64,000 nucleotides of DNA from Pseudomonadota bacterium (GCA_029780695.1 JAKOYD010000035.1:62001-126000); one strand, 5' to 3'; numbered from the stretch's first letter, positions 1-8,038 are shown. Notes: a model not told the origin generated them from the letters alone. Translations and numbers: made by a program.

Positions 1-200
1 CCGCCCAGCTGCTGCACCCAGTACACCAGCGCGACGGCAAGCCCTAAGCCCAGCACGCACGACAGCACGTTGATGACGGCCTTGAGCGGCCGGCGCGTGT
101 CGCCCAGCAGCAGCATGGCGGCGGCCGTCACCATGGGCAGCAGCACCGGGGCCACGATCAGGTGCGGCATCGACGCTTCGATCAGGCGTGCGAGCGTCAT
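1..200 (-). CDS. mrpD: Mrp antiporter subunit D, 5' part (runs off window)
   Basis: The minus-strand frame starts MTLARLIEASMPHLIVAPVL and continues as hydrophobic helices to the window edge; only about 66 residues are present. It starts with ATG overlapping the stop of the subunit C gene by four bases (ATGA), the usual arrangement of Mrp/Mnh/Pha operons (A/AB, C, D, E, F, G). MrpD is a membrane subunit related to complex I NuoM/NuoN and forms part of the Na+(K+)/H+ antiport path. The assignment rests mainly on gene order, because the diagnostic core of the protein lies outside the window. Confidence 0.85.
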   Translation of the reverse strand, partial: MTLARLIEASMPHLIVAPVLLPMVTAAAMLLLGDTRRPLKAVINVLSCVLGLGLAVALVYWVQQLG

Positions 201-613
201 GAACTGCGCCCCTCGTCGGTGGCGCCGGGCGGCGAGGCGGCGGCGCTGCCGATCGACACGTGGGCGGTGCCGTCGCCCGGCTCCTCGCCATCGACGTGGT
301 CGGTATCGGACAGCCCGCGCGAGGCCAGCAGCACCACCAAAAACAGCGCCGAGGTGGCAAAGCCGATCACGATGGCGGTCAGCACCAGCGCTTGCGGCAG
401 GGGGTCGGTGTAGTTTTCCAGATTGGGCAGCAAGCCGGGCTGCACGATGGGCTCGCGGTCGTGGAACAGGCTGCCCATGGCAAAGATGAACAGGTTGACG
501 GCGTACGACAGCAGCGACAGGCCCATCAGCACCTGAAACGTGCGCGGCCGCAGCACCAGCCACACGCCCGAGCCGCCCAGGATGCCGATGGCGATGGCGA
601 GGATGATTTCCAT
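197..613 (-). CDS. mrpC: Mrp-type Na+/H+ antiporter subunit C
   Basis: 138 residues with three predicted transmembrane segments (about 2-22, 28-50, 72-97). The pattern VLMGLSLLSYAVNLFIFAMG followed by DPLPQALVLTAIVIGFA is that of MrpC/MnhC, a NuoK homologue; the DPLPQALVLTAIVI stretch is a family hallmark. The polar tail of about 35 residues after the last helix is somewhat long. ATG overlaps the stop of the fused subunit A gene (ATGA at 610-613) and the gene's own stop overlaps the mrpD start, so translation is probably coupled. Part of a secondary cation/proton antiporter in the inner membrane. Confidence 0.93.
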   Translation of the reverse strand: MEIILAIAIGILGGSGVWLVLRPRTFQVLMGLSLLSYAVNLFIFAMGSLFHDREPIVQPGLLPNLENYTDPLPQALVLTAIVIGFATSALFLVVLLASRGLSDTDHVDGEEPGDGTAHVSIGSAAASPPGATDEGRSS

Positions 614-3534
614 CAGTCCACCTCCCGCGGGCCGGTGGTGGCGGTGACCGTCTTCTCGGGCGCGCGCCGGTGGCCACGCACCGACTGGTGCGCCAGCGCC
701 GTCAGGATCAGCAGCGTGGCGCCGACCACCACCGCGAACACGCCCAGGTCGAAGAACATGGCGCTGGCCACGTGGATCTCGCCCAGCACCGGCAGCGTCA
801 GGTGCGCCGTGTGCGAGGTCAGGAAGGGGTAGCCGAACCCCAGCGACCCCAGCCCCGTGGCCACCGCGATCAGCAGGCCGACGCCGATCCAGCGGATGAC
901 CTTGAGATGCAGGTGCGCCTCGACCCAGTGCGTGCCGGCCACGATGTATTGCGTGAGGAAGGCGATGCTCACCACCAGCCCGGCCACGAAGCCGCCGCCG
1001 GGCAGGTTGTGGCCGCGCATGAAGAAGTACATGGCGATGACCACCGCCACCGGCAGCAGCAGCCGAACCAGCACCGCCGGCACCAGGGCGTAGCCCAGCG
1101 CCGTGTCCTGCGCGGTGCGCGGGTTGATCAGGTCGCTCACCAGATCGGGCGGCACGGCGCGCTGCTGCGGCGGCAGCACGGCCATCTCGCGCGGCGGGCG
1201 AAAGCGTCGCAGCAGCGCATACACCGTCAGGCCGACGATGCCCAGCACCGTGATCTCGCCCATGGTGTCGAACGCGCGGAAGTCGACCAGCATGACGTTG
1301 ACCACGTTGGTGCCGCCGCCTTCGGGCACCGCGCGGTCGAGGAAGAAGGGCGAAATGCTCTGCGGCGCCGGCCGCGTCATCATGGCGTAGGCCAGCACGG
1401 CCATGCCGCCGCCGACCACCACCGACACGACCAAATCGCGCGCACGGCGCACCCGCACCCGCAGCGCCAGCCGGCCGGATTCGTACGGCACCCGCTTGGG
1501 CAGCCAGCGCAGGCCCAGCAAAAACAGCACCGTGGTCACCACTTCCACCGTCAGCTGCGTCAGCGCCAGGTCGGGCGCCGAGAACCACAGGAAGGTCATG
1601 CTCACCACCAGGCCCACCGCGCCCAGCAGGATCAGCGCCACCAGCCGGTGGAACTTGGCCTGGTTGGCCAGCGCCAGGGCGCAGATGCAGCCAAACACCC
1701 ACAGCAGGGCGAATTCCAGGTTGCCCGGCACGCGCTCGCGGGGGCCCCAGCTCACGCCGCCGGGCCACAGCGCCGCCGTGCCGAAGGCGATGGCCGCCAC
1801 CACCATCAGCAGCATCTGCGGCTGCAGCCGGTGCGTCGACAGCGCCCCCAGCGCCCAGCGGCTGGCGCGGTCCAGGCCGTACAGCGCGCTCTGGAACAGG
1901 CGCTGCCCGTCCAGCCGGTACAGCAGCGGCACGCGGCGAATGCGGCCGCTTTCCAGCCCGCCGCGCAGCAGCATGAACAGCGCGATGCCGCCGACCAGCG
2001 CGATCAGGCTCATGATCAGCGGCTTGTTGAAGCCATGCCAGATCGCCAGACTGAACTGCGGCATCGGCCCGCCCACCACGGGGCGCGCCGCCAGGTCCAG
2101 CGCCGGGCCGATGGACCATTGCGGGAAGATGCCGACGATCAGGCACAGCAGCACCAGCACCTCGATCGGCACGCGCATCCAGCGCACTGGCTCGTGCGGC
2201 TCAATCGGCAGATCGCGCGCGGGCGGGCCCAGGAACACGTCCACCGCAAAGCGCAGCGAATACACCACCGCAAAGATGCCCGCCACCGTGGCCGCCACCG
2301 GCAGGCCAAAGTCCAGCCACGGCATGGCGCTCAGGTCCACGGTTTCGGCGAAGAACATCTCCTTCGACAGAAAGCCGTTGAGCAGCGGCACGCCCGCCAT
2401 GGCCGCGCTGGCCACGAAGGCCAGCGTGCCGGTGATCGGCATGGCGCGCCACAGCCCCGACAGCCGGCGCAGATCGCGCGTGCCGGTCTCGTGGTCGATA
2501 ATGCCGGCGGCCATGAACAGCGACGCCTTGAAGGTCGCGTGGTTCATGATGTGGAACACCGCCGCCACCGCCGCCAGGTCGCGGTTCAGCCCCAGCAGCA
2601 GCGTGATCAGGCCCAGGTGGCTGATGGTCGAATACGCCAGCAGCCCCTTCAGGTCGGTCTGGAACATGGCGATGTACGCCCCCAGCACCAGCGTGATGAC
2701 GCCCGCGCCACCGACCAGCCAGAACCAGGCCTCAGTGCCCGACAGCGCCGGCCACAGCCGCGCCAGCAAGAACACCCCCGCCTTCACCATGGTGGCCGAA
2801 TGCAGATAGGCCGACACCGGCGTGGGCGCCGCCATGGCGCGCGGCAGCCAGAACTGGAACGGGAACTGCGCGCTTTTTGTGAGCGCCCCCAGCAGCACCA
2901 GCACCAGCATCGGCGTGTACAGCGGGTGGGCGCGGATGCGGTCGCCCGCGCCCAGGATCACATCCAGCTGGTAGCTGCCGGCGATGTGACCCAGCATCAG
3001 CATGCCCGCCAGCATGGCCAGGCCGCCGGCGCCCGTCACGGTGAGCGCCATGCGGGCGCCGCGCCGGGCGTCCTTGCGATGGTGCCAGTAGCCGATCAGC
3101 AGAAAGCTGAACAGGCTGGTCAGCTCCCAGAAAAACGCCAGCTGCACCACGTTGCCCGACAGCACCACGCCCAGCATGGCGCCCATGAAGGCCAGGAAGA
3201 ACGAGAAAAAGCGCGGCACCGGGTCGTTCCGGCTCATGTAGTAGCGCGCGTACACCGCCACCAGCGTGCCGATGCCCGTCACCAGCATGGCGAACATCCA
3301 GGCAAAGCCGTCCATGCGCACGGCAAAGTTGATGCCGGCCGAAGGAATCCAGCGGTATTCCTCGCGCAGCACGTTGCCCGCCTGCAGGGTGGGGAACAGC
3401 AGCGCCACCCACACCAGCGCCGCCGCGCTGACCAGCGCCGCCCAGGCCGGCGCCGCCGTGCGCGCGTGCGTCGGCATCAGGGCGGCGACCAGGCTGCCGG
3501 CAAAGGGCAGCAGGAGCAGGTAGACGAGATCCAT
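613..3534 (-). CDS. mrpA: Mrp-type Na+/H+ antiporter subunit A/B fusion
   Basis: 973 residues. The N-terminal 500 or so residues are a proton-translocating antiporter module homologous to NuoL (conserved SAQFPFQFWLPRAMAAPTPV and SAYLHSATMVKAG). A DUF4040-like segment follows, and the C-terminus (after about residue 780) carries MrpB features such as GHNLPGGGFVAGLV. This is the A/B fused form common in Proteobacteria and is predicted to be the main ion-conducting subunit. Start taken at ATG 3534 (MDLVYLLLLPFAG); a TTG one codon upstream is an alternative. No clear Shine-Dalgarno precedes it. First gene of the minus-strand operon and divergent from the response regulator gene. Confidence 0.95.
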   Translation of the reverse strand: MDLVYLLLLPFAGSLVAALMPTHARTAAPAWAALVSAAALVWVALLFPTLQAGNVLREEYRWIPSAGINFAVRMDGFAWMFAMLVTGIGTLVAVYARYYMSRNDPVPRFFSFFLAFMGAMLGVVLSGNVVQLAFFWELTSLFSFLLIGYWHHRKDARRGARMALTVTGAGGLAMLAGMLMLGHIAGSYQLDVILGAGDRIRAHPLYTPMLVLVLLGALTKSAQFPFQFWLPRAMAAPTPVSAYLHSATMVKAGVFLLARLWPALSGTEAWFWLVGGAGVITLVLGAYIAMFQTDLKGLLAYSTISHLGLITLLLGLNRDLAAVAAVFHIMNHATFKASLFMAAGIIDHETGTRDLRRLSGLWRAMPITGTLAFVASAAMAGVPLLNGFLSKEMFFAETVDLSAMPWLDFGLPVAATVAGIFAVVYSLRFAVDVFLGPPARDLPIEPHEPVRWMRVPIEVLVLLCLIVGIFPQWSIGPALDLAARPVVGGPMPQFSLAIWHGFNKPLIMSLIALVGGIALFMLLRGGLESGRIRRVPLLYRLDGQRLFQSALYGLDRASRWALGALSTHRLQPQMLLMVVAAIAFGTAALWPGGVSWGPRERVPGNLEFALLWVFGCICALALANQAKFHRLVALILLGAVGLVVSMTFLWFSAPDLALTQLTVEVVTTVLFLLGLRWLPKRVPYESGRLALRVRVRRARDLVVSVVVGGGMAVLAYAMMTRPAPQSISPFFLDRAVPEGGGTNVVNVMLVDFRAFDTMGEITVLGIVGLTVYALLRRFRPPREMAVLPPQQRAVPPDLVSDLINPRTAQDTALGYALVPAVLVRLLLPVAVVIAMYFFMRGHNLPGGGFVAGLVVSIAFLTQYIVAGTHWVEAHLHLKVIRWIGVGLLIAVATGLGSLGFGYPFLTSHTAHLTLPVLGEIHVASAMFFDLGVFAVVVGATLLILTALAHQSVRGHRRAPEKTVTATTGPREVD

Positions 3535-3671
3535 CAAGAAAGGCGAAGGGTCTGGCGGCGGGCACCCACGCGGCGGCGGGTGTTCGTCGAGGCGGAGTCA
3601 GCAAATGGGATTGAAAGACGACGCGGGCAGCCACGGGGGGCGCCGCTGACCGCCTGAATATACCAATCCCG

Positions 3672-3722
3672 CCGAAAACGCGTCTGGTCGGCGCCCATGA
3701 AGCGCCTACAGCTACAAAGATG
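3672..3722 (-). repeat. Degenerate family A repeat
   Basis: On the minus strand this reads TTTGTAGCTGTAGGCGCTTC and continues with diverged sequence ending TTTTCGGC. It matches the first half of family A (TAGCTG then GCGCTT) but lacks a good second AAGCGCT arm. It lies in the 257-base divergent region between mrpA and the response regulator, where I see no convincing promoter. Confidence 0.4.
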
Positions 3723-3791
3723 GTAGCAAAAAATGCCGCCATGGTGGTGGCTCAGGGCGGTCAGGCGCGGCCCGGCGGCACAATCCGGCGC

Positions 3792-4736
3792 ATGCGCATC
3801 CTGCTGGTGGAAGACGACACGATGATTGGCGAGGTGGTGCTCGACGCCCTGCGCGCCGAGCACCATGCCGTCGACTGGGTGAAGGACGGCGCCATGGCGC
3901 AGACCGCGCTGGCCACCACGCCTTACGACTTGCTGCTGCTCGATCTGGGCCTGCCGCGGCAGGATGGTTTGACGGTGCTGCGCTGGCTGCGCGCGCAAAG
4001 GCAGCGCCTGCCGGTGCTGATCGCCACCGCGCGCGACGCCGTCGCCGACCGCGTGGCGGGGCTGGACGCCGGCGCCGACGACTACATCGTCAAGCCCTAC
4101 GACCTGGACGAACTGCTGGCCCGCATCCGCGCGCTGCTGCGCCGCGCCGACGGCCGCGCCGAGCCCGCCTATGAGTGGGGCGATGTGCGCATCGTGCCCG
4201 CCACGCGCGAAGTCACCCTGAAAGGCGAGCCGGTGCCCCTGTCGGCGCGCGAATGGGCCGTGTTGGAGCCGCTGCTGGCGCGCCCCGGCCGCGTGCTGTC
4301 GCGCCAGCAGCTGGAAGAAAAGCTGTATTCGTGGCGCGACGACGTCAGCAGCAACGCGGTGGAGGTTTACATCCATGGCGTGCGCAAGAAGCTGGGCGCG
4401 GGGCTGATTGAGAACCAGCGTGGCCTGGGTTATCGGGTGCCGTATGACTCCCCCCCTGAGTCGCCTGCGGCGCCTTCCCCCCGGGGGGACAACGCTGGCG
4501 CTCGGGGGGACCCCGAGCGCGGCGTTCGTGTGTGGCCTGCTCCGCGGCCACGGGACAGCATGCGTCATGGGGCGATTTTTGCTCATGAAATGGTAGCTGC
4601 TTGCGCTTGTCTGGCAAGCGGTGGAGGGCGAAAACACTTGAAAAATCCATTCATGGGCACAGCCTTGCCTGGCTTTCGCACCAAGCCACGCCATTTCAAC
4701 GAAACCCTGTCTCCCTCTGGCAGAGGGCAGGGGTGA
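3792..4736 (+). CDS. OmpR-family response regulator with repeat-derived C-terminal tail
   Basis: Receiver domain at residues 1-112 with the acidic pocket E7-D8-D9, phospho-acceptor D51 (LLLLDLGLP) and the switch Lys in IVKPYDL. A winged-helix DNA-binding domain follows (about 125-218), ending in RGLGYRVPYD, where QseB/TctD/PmrA-type regulators normally stop at about 220 residues. Here the frame stays open for about 94 more residues, through a family B repeat (4446-4560), a family A repeat (about 4586-4635) and a REP element (about 4706-4742), giving a low-complexity tail. Start chosen at MRILLVEDD; longer upstream starts have no homology-like content. It probably works with the kinase 17 bases downstream. 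The target genes are unknown; divergent mrpA is one possibility. Confidence 0.85.
   Translation: MRILLVEDDTMIGEVVLDALRAEHHAVDWVKDGAMAQTALATTPYDLLLLDLGLPRQDGLTVLRWLRAQRQRLPVLIATARDAVADRVAGLDAGADDYIVKPYDLDELLARIRALLRRADGRAEPAYEWGDVRIVPATREVTLKGEPVPLSAREWAVLEPLLARPGRVLSRQQLEEKLYSWRDDVSSNAVEVYIHGVRKKLGAGLIENQRGLGYRVPYDSPPESPAAPSPRGDNAGARGDPERGVRVWPAPRPRDSMRHGAIFAHEMVAACACLASGGGRKHLKNPFMGTALPGFRTKPRHFNETLSPSGRGQG
4446..4560 (+). repeat. Family B interspersed repeat (inside regulator frame)
   Basis: Begins CCCCCCCTGAGTCGCCTGCG, contains a CCCCCCGGGGGGAC hairpin and GCGCTCGG..CCGAGCGC pairing, and ends GTGGCCTGCTCCGCGGCCAC. The same layout recurs at 15505, 37018 (inverted), 37306 and 40463. It is translated as part of the regulator tail. 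Confidence 0.8.
4586..4635 (+). repeat. Family A repeat (inside regulator frame)
   Basis: ATGGTAGCTGCTTGCGCTTG followed by TCTGGCAAGCGGTGGAGGGC. It fits the family A core TAGCTG-GCGCTT-n-AAGCGCTGGAGG and lies in the extended C-terminus of the response regulator frame. Confidence 0.8.
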
Positions 4737-4742
4737 GGGCCG
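4706..4742. repeat. REP-like family C element
   Basis: TCTCCCTCTGGCAGAGGGCA followed by GGGGTGAGGGCC: a hairpin (CCCTCTG/CAGAGGG) plus the GGGTGAGGGC tail. It sits at the regulator stop codon, just before the kinase start. Confidence 0.75.
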
Positions 4743-4752
4743 ACGGCGCACC

Positions 4753-6036
4753 ATGAACACCGAGCGGCTGCCATCCCCCGCGCCCTCGCTGCGCCGGCAG
4801 CTCACCGGCGCGCTGCTGGCTGCCGTGCTGGCCTTTGCCGCGCTGCAGGCCGCCGTCACCTACCGCACCGCGCGCGCCGAGACCGAAGCGCTGTTCGACG
4901 CCCAGATGCAGCGCATCGCCCTCACGCTGTCGGGCCGGCTGGGCGAGGGCGGTCTGGGCGACGACGACACGCCCGCCGGCGACGAGCCGGCCGCGCGCGA
5001 GATGATCATCCAGGTCTGGCGCGCCGACGGTCTGATGCTGTACCGCAGTCCGCACGGCCGGCTGCTGCAGCCGCAGGCCGTCATCGGCTTCTCTGACGTC
5101 AATGCGGGCGGCGAGCGCTACCGCGTCTACGCCCTGCGCACCGCCACCCAGGTGGTGCAGGTGGCTCAGCAGACCGCCGCGCGCGGCCGCATGGCGGGCC
5201 AGCTGGCGCTGCGCGCCGTGCTGCCCGTGGCGCTGCTGGCCCCGGTGCTGATGCTGATCGTGTGGTGGGTCATCGGCCGCGCCCTCGGCCCCATCGAACG
5301 CGCCCGCCGCCAGGTGGCCGCGCGCCGGCCCGACGATCTGTCGCCCCTGCCCACCGCCGGCCTGCCGGCCGAAGTGCGGCCGCTGGTCGACGAGATGAAC
5401 GGCCTGCTGACGCGCCTGTCCGCCGCGTGGGACGCACTGACCCACTTCACCGCCGACGCCGCGCACGAGTTGCGCTCACCCCTGGCCGCGCTGCGCCTGC
5501 AGGTGCAAGGCCTGCAGCGCGCCGACACGCCCGCCGCGCGCCAGACCGCCGAAAGCCGCCTGCTGGCCGGCATCGACCGCGCGACCCGGCTGGTCGAGCA
5601 ACTGCTGGCCCTGGCCCGCCAGGAAGGCGCCGCGCGCGACGCGCCCCTGATGGACGTCGACCTGGCCGCGCTGGCCCACGCCGCCGTGGCCGAAGCTGCC
5701 CCCGAAGCCGCGCGAGGCGGCATCAACCTAACCGTGGACGCCCCCGCCACCGCGCTGGTGCCCGGCCAACCCGACGCCCTGGCCGTGCTGCTTCGCAACC
5801 TGCTCGACAACGCCCTGCGCCACACGCCCGAAGGTGGCCACGTGCGCGTCAACGTCGAACCCGCGCAGGCGGGGCAGGGCGCGCGCCTGTCGGTCGAAGA
5901 CAGCGGCCCCGGCATCGCCCCCGAAGACCGCGCCCGCGTGCTCGACCGCTTCTACCGCGCTCCCGGGGCGCCGGGGCATGGCAGCGGGCTGGGGTTGGCC
6001 ATTGCGCGCGCAGTGGCGGAGCGGCATGGGCGGTGA
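4753..6036 (+). CDS. Sensor histidine kinase, C-terminus lost to a frameshift
   Basis: 427 residues. TM1 is at about 16-32, a periplasmic region follows, TM2 is at about 155-178, then a HAMP-like linker. The HisKA box HFTADAAHELRSPLAALRLQ carries phospho-His at about 238. The HATPase domain has the N box LLRNLLDNALRHTP, G1 DSGPGIAPEDR, F box RFYRAP and G2 GSGLGLAIAR. Family: QseC/TctE-like. The frame stops at AVAERHGR*, but the next frame continues directly with AVIKVRESAELGGARVGVAFPSG* (stop at 6101), the expected final beta strands of the domain. Adding one G to the run at 6028-6030 restores the full protein (4753-6101). This is either a real mutation or an assembly or sequencing error. Confidence 0.85.
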   Translation: MNTERLPSPAPSLRRQLTGALLAAVLAFAALQAAVTYRTARAETEALFDAQMQRIALTLSGRLGEGGLGDDDTPAGDEPAAREMIIQVWRADGLMLYRSPHGRLLQPQAVIGFSDVNAGGERYRVYALRTATQVVQVAQQTAARGRMAGQLALRAVLPVALLAPVLMLIVWWVIGRALGPIERARRQVAARRPDDLSPLPTAGLPAEVRPLVDEMNGLLTRLSAAWDALTHFTADAAHELRSPLAALRLQVQGLQRADTPAARQTAESRLLAGIDRATRLVEQLLALARQEGAARDAPLMDVDLAALAHAAVAEAAPEAARGGINLTVDAPATALVPGQPDALAVLLRNLLDNALRHTPEGGHVRVNVEPAQAGQGARLSVEDSGPGIAPEDRARVLDRFYRAPGAPGHGSGLGLAIARAVAERHGR

Positions 6037-6101
6037 TTAAAGTGAGGGAGTCGGCTGAGTTGGGCGGGGCACGGGTGGGGGTGGCGTTTCCGTCCGGCTG
6101 A

Positions 6102-6304
6102 CTTGGACATTGGCGATTTGCTCCGATTGCCATGCCTCGCTTTTCATGTGGATATAGCCTAAGTCTTCTGCCTTCGACGCCAAGATAGGGGTAAACCATT
6201 GCCGTTAAAGCTGCGACGGCGCATTGTAGATGGTTACACTGGTGAGGGTATGTTTGAGGCTTGAGCTGTGGTACTCACTTCATTATCAACCACAAGGAAA
6301 AACA
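6102..6304. other. Intergenic left edge of AT-rich island
   Basis: About 200 bases in which GC content falls from very high to near 50%. No gene, tRNA or clear direct repeat that could be an attachment site is visible. A Shine-Dalgarno (AAGGAAAAACA) lies at its end before the gene at 6305. Confidence 0.4.
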
Positions 6305-6514
6305 ATGTCTTTGACGATCCTGTTTATCGGCGCCCTTCATGCAATCCCTTCCTTGATTGGGGCTTTCATGAATTCGAGACTTGCAATCATTGTCGGAGCA
6401 ATGATTGGTGCAGTAATTGCTTTTGCCTTCGGATCTGGGAGATATGTAATATTTGATTTAGTAGGGGTTGGTATCGGGACCTACGTGGCGTTTCAGATGG
6501 TGCGAGGCAAGTGA
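6305..6514 (+). CDS. Small membrane protein of AT-rich island
   Basis: 69 residues with two or three hydrophobic segments (MSLTILFIGALHAIPSLIGA; then roughly residues 25-40 and 48-63). Not recognised; the size and topology would suit a holin-like phage protein, but no motif proves it. ATG is preceded by AAGGA at good distance. It is the first of three tightly packed genes: the next starts one base after its stop. Base composition (many AT-rich codons such as ATA, TTA, GTA) is clearly unlike the high-GC flanks, suggesting transfer from another source. Confidence 0.6.
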   Translation: MSLTILFIGALHAIPSLIGAFMNSRLAIIVGAMIGAVIAFAFGSGRYVIFDLVGVGIGTYVAFQMVRGK

Positions 6515-6515
6515 T

Positions 6516-6791
6516 ATGAGCTGGTTCAAGAACACAATAAGGACAGTATCTTGGACATGGGGAGCTTCGACGGAAGCAGTAGCATTTACTGCTGAAGCTG
6601 CCCATGAAGTCGCCTTGGTAGTACAGGACGTAGCAGACGTACTAAACGAGGTGGCAACTGAAGCAGAAGAGGCATCTGCAAGATGGCTTCAAGAAACACG
6701 AATCAGGGGCGCTAAAGAAAAGTTAGCACTAGGAAAAGAATTAAAGAAGCTTGAAGAACAATTCAACTCAAATGAAAAAGGAAAATCATGA
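6516..6791 (+). CDS. Small alpha-helical protein of AT-rich island
   Basis: 91 residues (MSWFKNTIRTVSWTWGASTE...). After an aromatic N-terminus it is almost entirely Ala/Glu/Val-rich helix (about 20-90) with a charged, probably coiled-coil C-terminal half (KEKLALGKELKKLEEQFNSN). No transmembrane segment or known motif. It starts two bases after the previous stop codon and its stop overlaps the next ATG (ATGA), so the trio 6305-7207 is an operon. Function unknown. Confidence 0.55.
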   Translation: MSWFKNTIRTVSWTWGASTEAVAFTAEAAHEVALVVQDVADVLNEVATEAEEASARWLQETRIRGAKEKLALGKELKKLEEQFNSNEKGKS

Positions 6792-7207
6792 AACACGCAG
6801 CAGTATTGAGTTTGTTGGTTTTGGGAATAGTTGGTTGTGCGAGTCAACCTAAACCAGAACTCACTCCTGAAGAATATAGCCAAACAGCGCAGCAAAGTAA
6901 CTTACTAGAAGAATGTATTGCCAGTGGACATATATCATCAGAAACAGGTGGCCGTGGTATCCGTTATATGCAGAACTATTTGCGGACTAAAACTTACAGC
7001 GCGTCTGTATTAGAAGCCGAACGAACATTCTGGAAAAAAAGACCAATCGAAGCGACTGGAAGAACATGTAATTTCTTAGGCGCAAAGATAAATCAGATAA
7101 AGGACGAACCAGCTTATGTTCAGCCTACATATAATCCAGAAATTACTAGAAATCGTCAAACCTTCTGCAATAAGATAGGTTCTCAAGTATTCTGTAGTTC
7201 ATTCTAA
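6788..7207 (+). CDS. Small lipoprotein of AT-rich island
   Basis: 139 residues with a type II signal peptide: MKHAAVLSLLVLGIVGC, lipobox GIVGC, acylated Cys at 17. The mature part is polar with four further Cys (near residues 43, 92, 125 and 135), so disulfides are possible if it is exported. No recognised domain. Start overlaps the upstream stop by four bases. AT-rich codon use as in its neighbours. Could be a phage-encoded or spanin/Rz1-like envelope lipoprotein, but it is longer than typical Rz1; a genomic-island lipoprotein is equally possible. Confidence 0.6.
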   Translation: MKHAAVLSLLVLGIVGCASQPKPELTPEEYSQTAQQSNLLEECIASGHISSETGGRGIRYMQNYLRTKTYSASVLEAERTFWKKRPIEATGRTCNFLGAKINQIKDEPAYVQPTYNPEITRNRQTFCNKIGSQVFCSSF

Positions 7208-7229
7208 AGTTCAATCAAGGGAGTTGTAT

Positions 7230-7298
7230 ATGAATTACTCGTTTATGCCGTTTGGTAACCCCACAGGTTATTCTAATAATGGGATGAATACGGGGTAG
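7230..7298 (+). CDS. Possible 22-residue ORF
   Basis: ATG at 7230 is preceded by a strong AAGGGAG eight bases upstream and encodes MNYSFMPFGNPTGYSNNGMN plus two residues before TAG. It is Asn/Gly-rich. It fits between the lipoprotein gene and the phage-like fragment, which starts two bases after its stop. The ribosome-binding site makes translation plausible; there is no homology evidence. Confidence 0.35.
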   Translation: MNYSFMPFGNPTGYSNNGMNTG

Positions 7299-7300
7299 GC

Positions 7301-7682
7301 ATGAATTGGGATGTGCTCTCCCTTGTTGATCCAACTGCTAATTTACCTTCCAATAATATTTGGGGACTAGCCCCAAGCACTACTGGTACAGGTGGCTATC
7401 AAACCAGATTTCTTCTCTAAAGAAGCATTATTGGGAGATGGCACTACACCTGGTTGGGGTAGCCTAGCCTTAGGTGGTGCCAACTCCTTTGGCAATATGT
7501 TCATGGGCATGAAGCAATATGGCCTTGCGAAAGATACCTTTGAACAAAACAAGAAGCAGTTCCAATTGAATTACGATGCTCAGAAGAGCATGACCAATTC
7601 GCAATTGGCTGATTGTCAACGTTCGCGTAACGGCGAGGTACGACTTCAACGCCGGCGTGTCGCCGTCCTAAGCCCCGCCTAA
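7301..7682 (+). pseudogene. Phage virion-protein-like fragment, frameshifted and truncated
   Basis: Two overlapping frames appear to be one broken gene. 7301-7420 encodes MNWDVLSLVDPTANLPSNNI and continues to ..TGTGGYQTRFLL*. The next frame, open from GTG 7392, continues with KPDFFSKEALLGDGTTPGWG, then a helical stretch FGNMFMGMKQYGLAKDTFEQ...LNYDAQKSMTNSQLAD. This style (short ordered N-terminus, then GMKQY-LAKDTF-nK-QF-LNY) resembles internal or ejection-type virion proteins of tailed phages; that is memory-based and needs a profile search. Homology-like sequence ends near 7611, where GC content jumps back to host level, so the 3' part was probably lost in a deletion. Confidence 0.45.
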
Positions 7683-7739
7683 CTCTCGCCCCCCAAATTC
7701 CTCTTCATGCCGCCCCTTTGGGCGGTCCCCAAGGAAAGG

Positions 7740-8038
7740 ATGCGAGAGATGAACACCCCTGTGCAATGGACTTCGAGGAAGCTGGTGGCGGCGTTGGTGG
7801 CCGCTGGCGTGTTGGGCGGCGTGGGTGCGACCGCAGTGCGGCAGGTGCCTTTGACGCAGGCGCTGGCACAGGCGCAGCAGCCTGCGCTGCTGGCGCAGCC
7901 GCAGCAGCCTGCGCTGGTGGCCGCTGCTGCGCCATCGGCGGCGCCCGCGCTGCCGCGGCGCCGGACATCAGCGCCATGACCACCGAGTACGGTACAGGCA
8001 TCTTGCACGCTGACCACGCCGCGCGCTACATCCTCTAA
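7740..8038 (+). pseudogene. HtrA/Do-like serine protease, 5' fragment (copy 1)
   Basis: From ATG 7740 (or 7749), after AAGGAAAGG, the frame encodes a signal-anchor: TSRKLVAALVAAGVLGGVGA followed by an Ala/Gln/Pro-rich linker. A shift to the next frame near 7945 gives APDISAMTTEYGTG and then a stop at 8038. Burkholderiales Do-like proteases begin this way, with a Pro/Ala linker followed by a (D)FS-I-E-YGPAVVNI motif; everything after it, including the protease and PDZ domains, is missing. The first 75 bases are nearly duplicated at 9463-9540. Confidence 0.5.

Noticed and set aside
670-3657. Very long plus-strand open frame antisense to mrpA
   Set aside because: Gln/His/Arg-rich translation with no domain character; a shadow of the high-GC antiporter gene on the other strand.
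7611-7690. Possible right end of an insertion sequence or attachment site at the GC jump
   Set aside because: No matching direct or inverted repeat was found near 6102, and no transposase or integrase is present.
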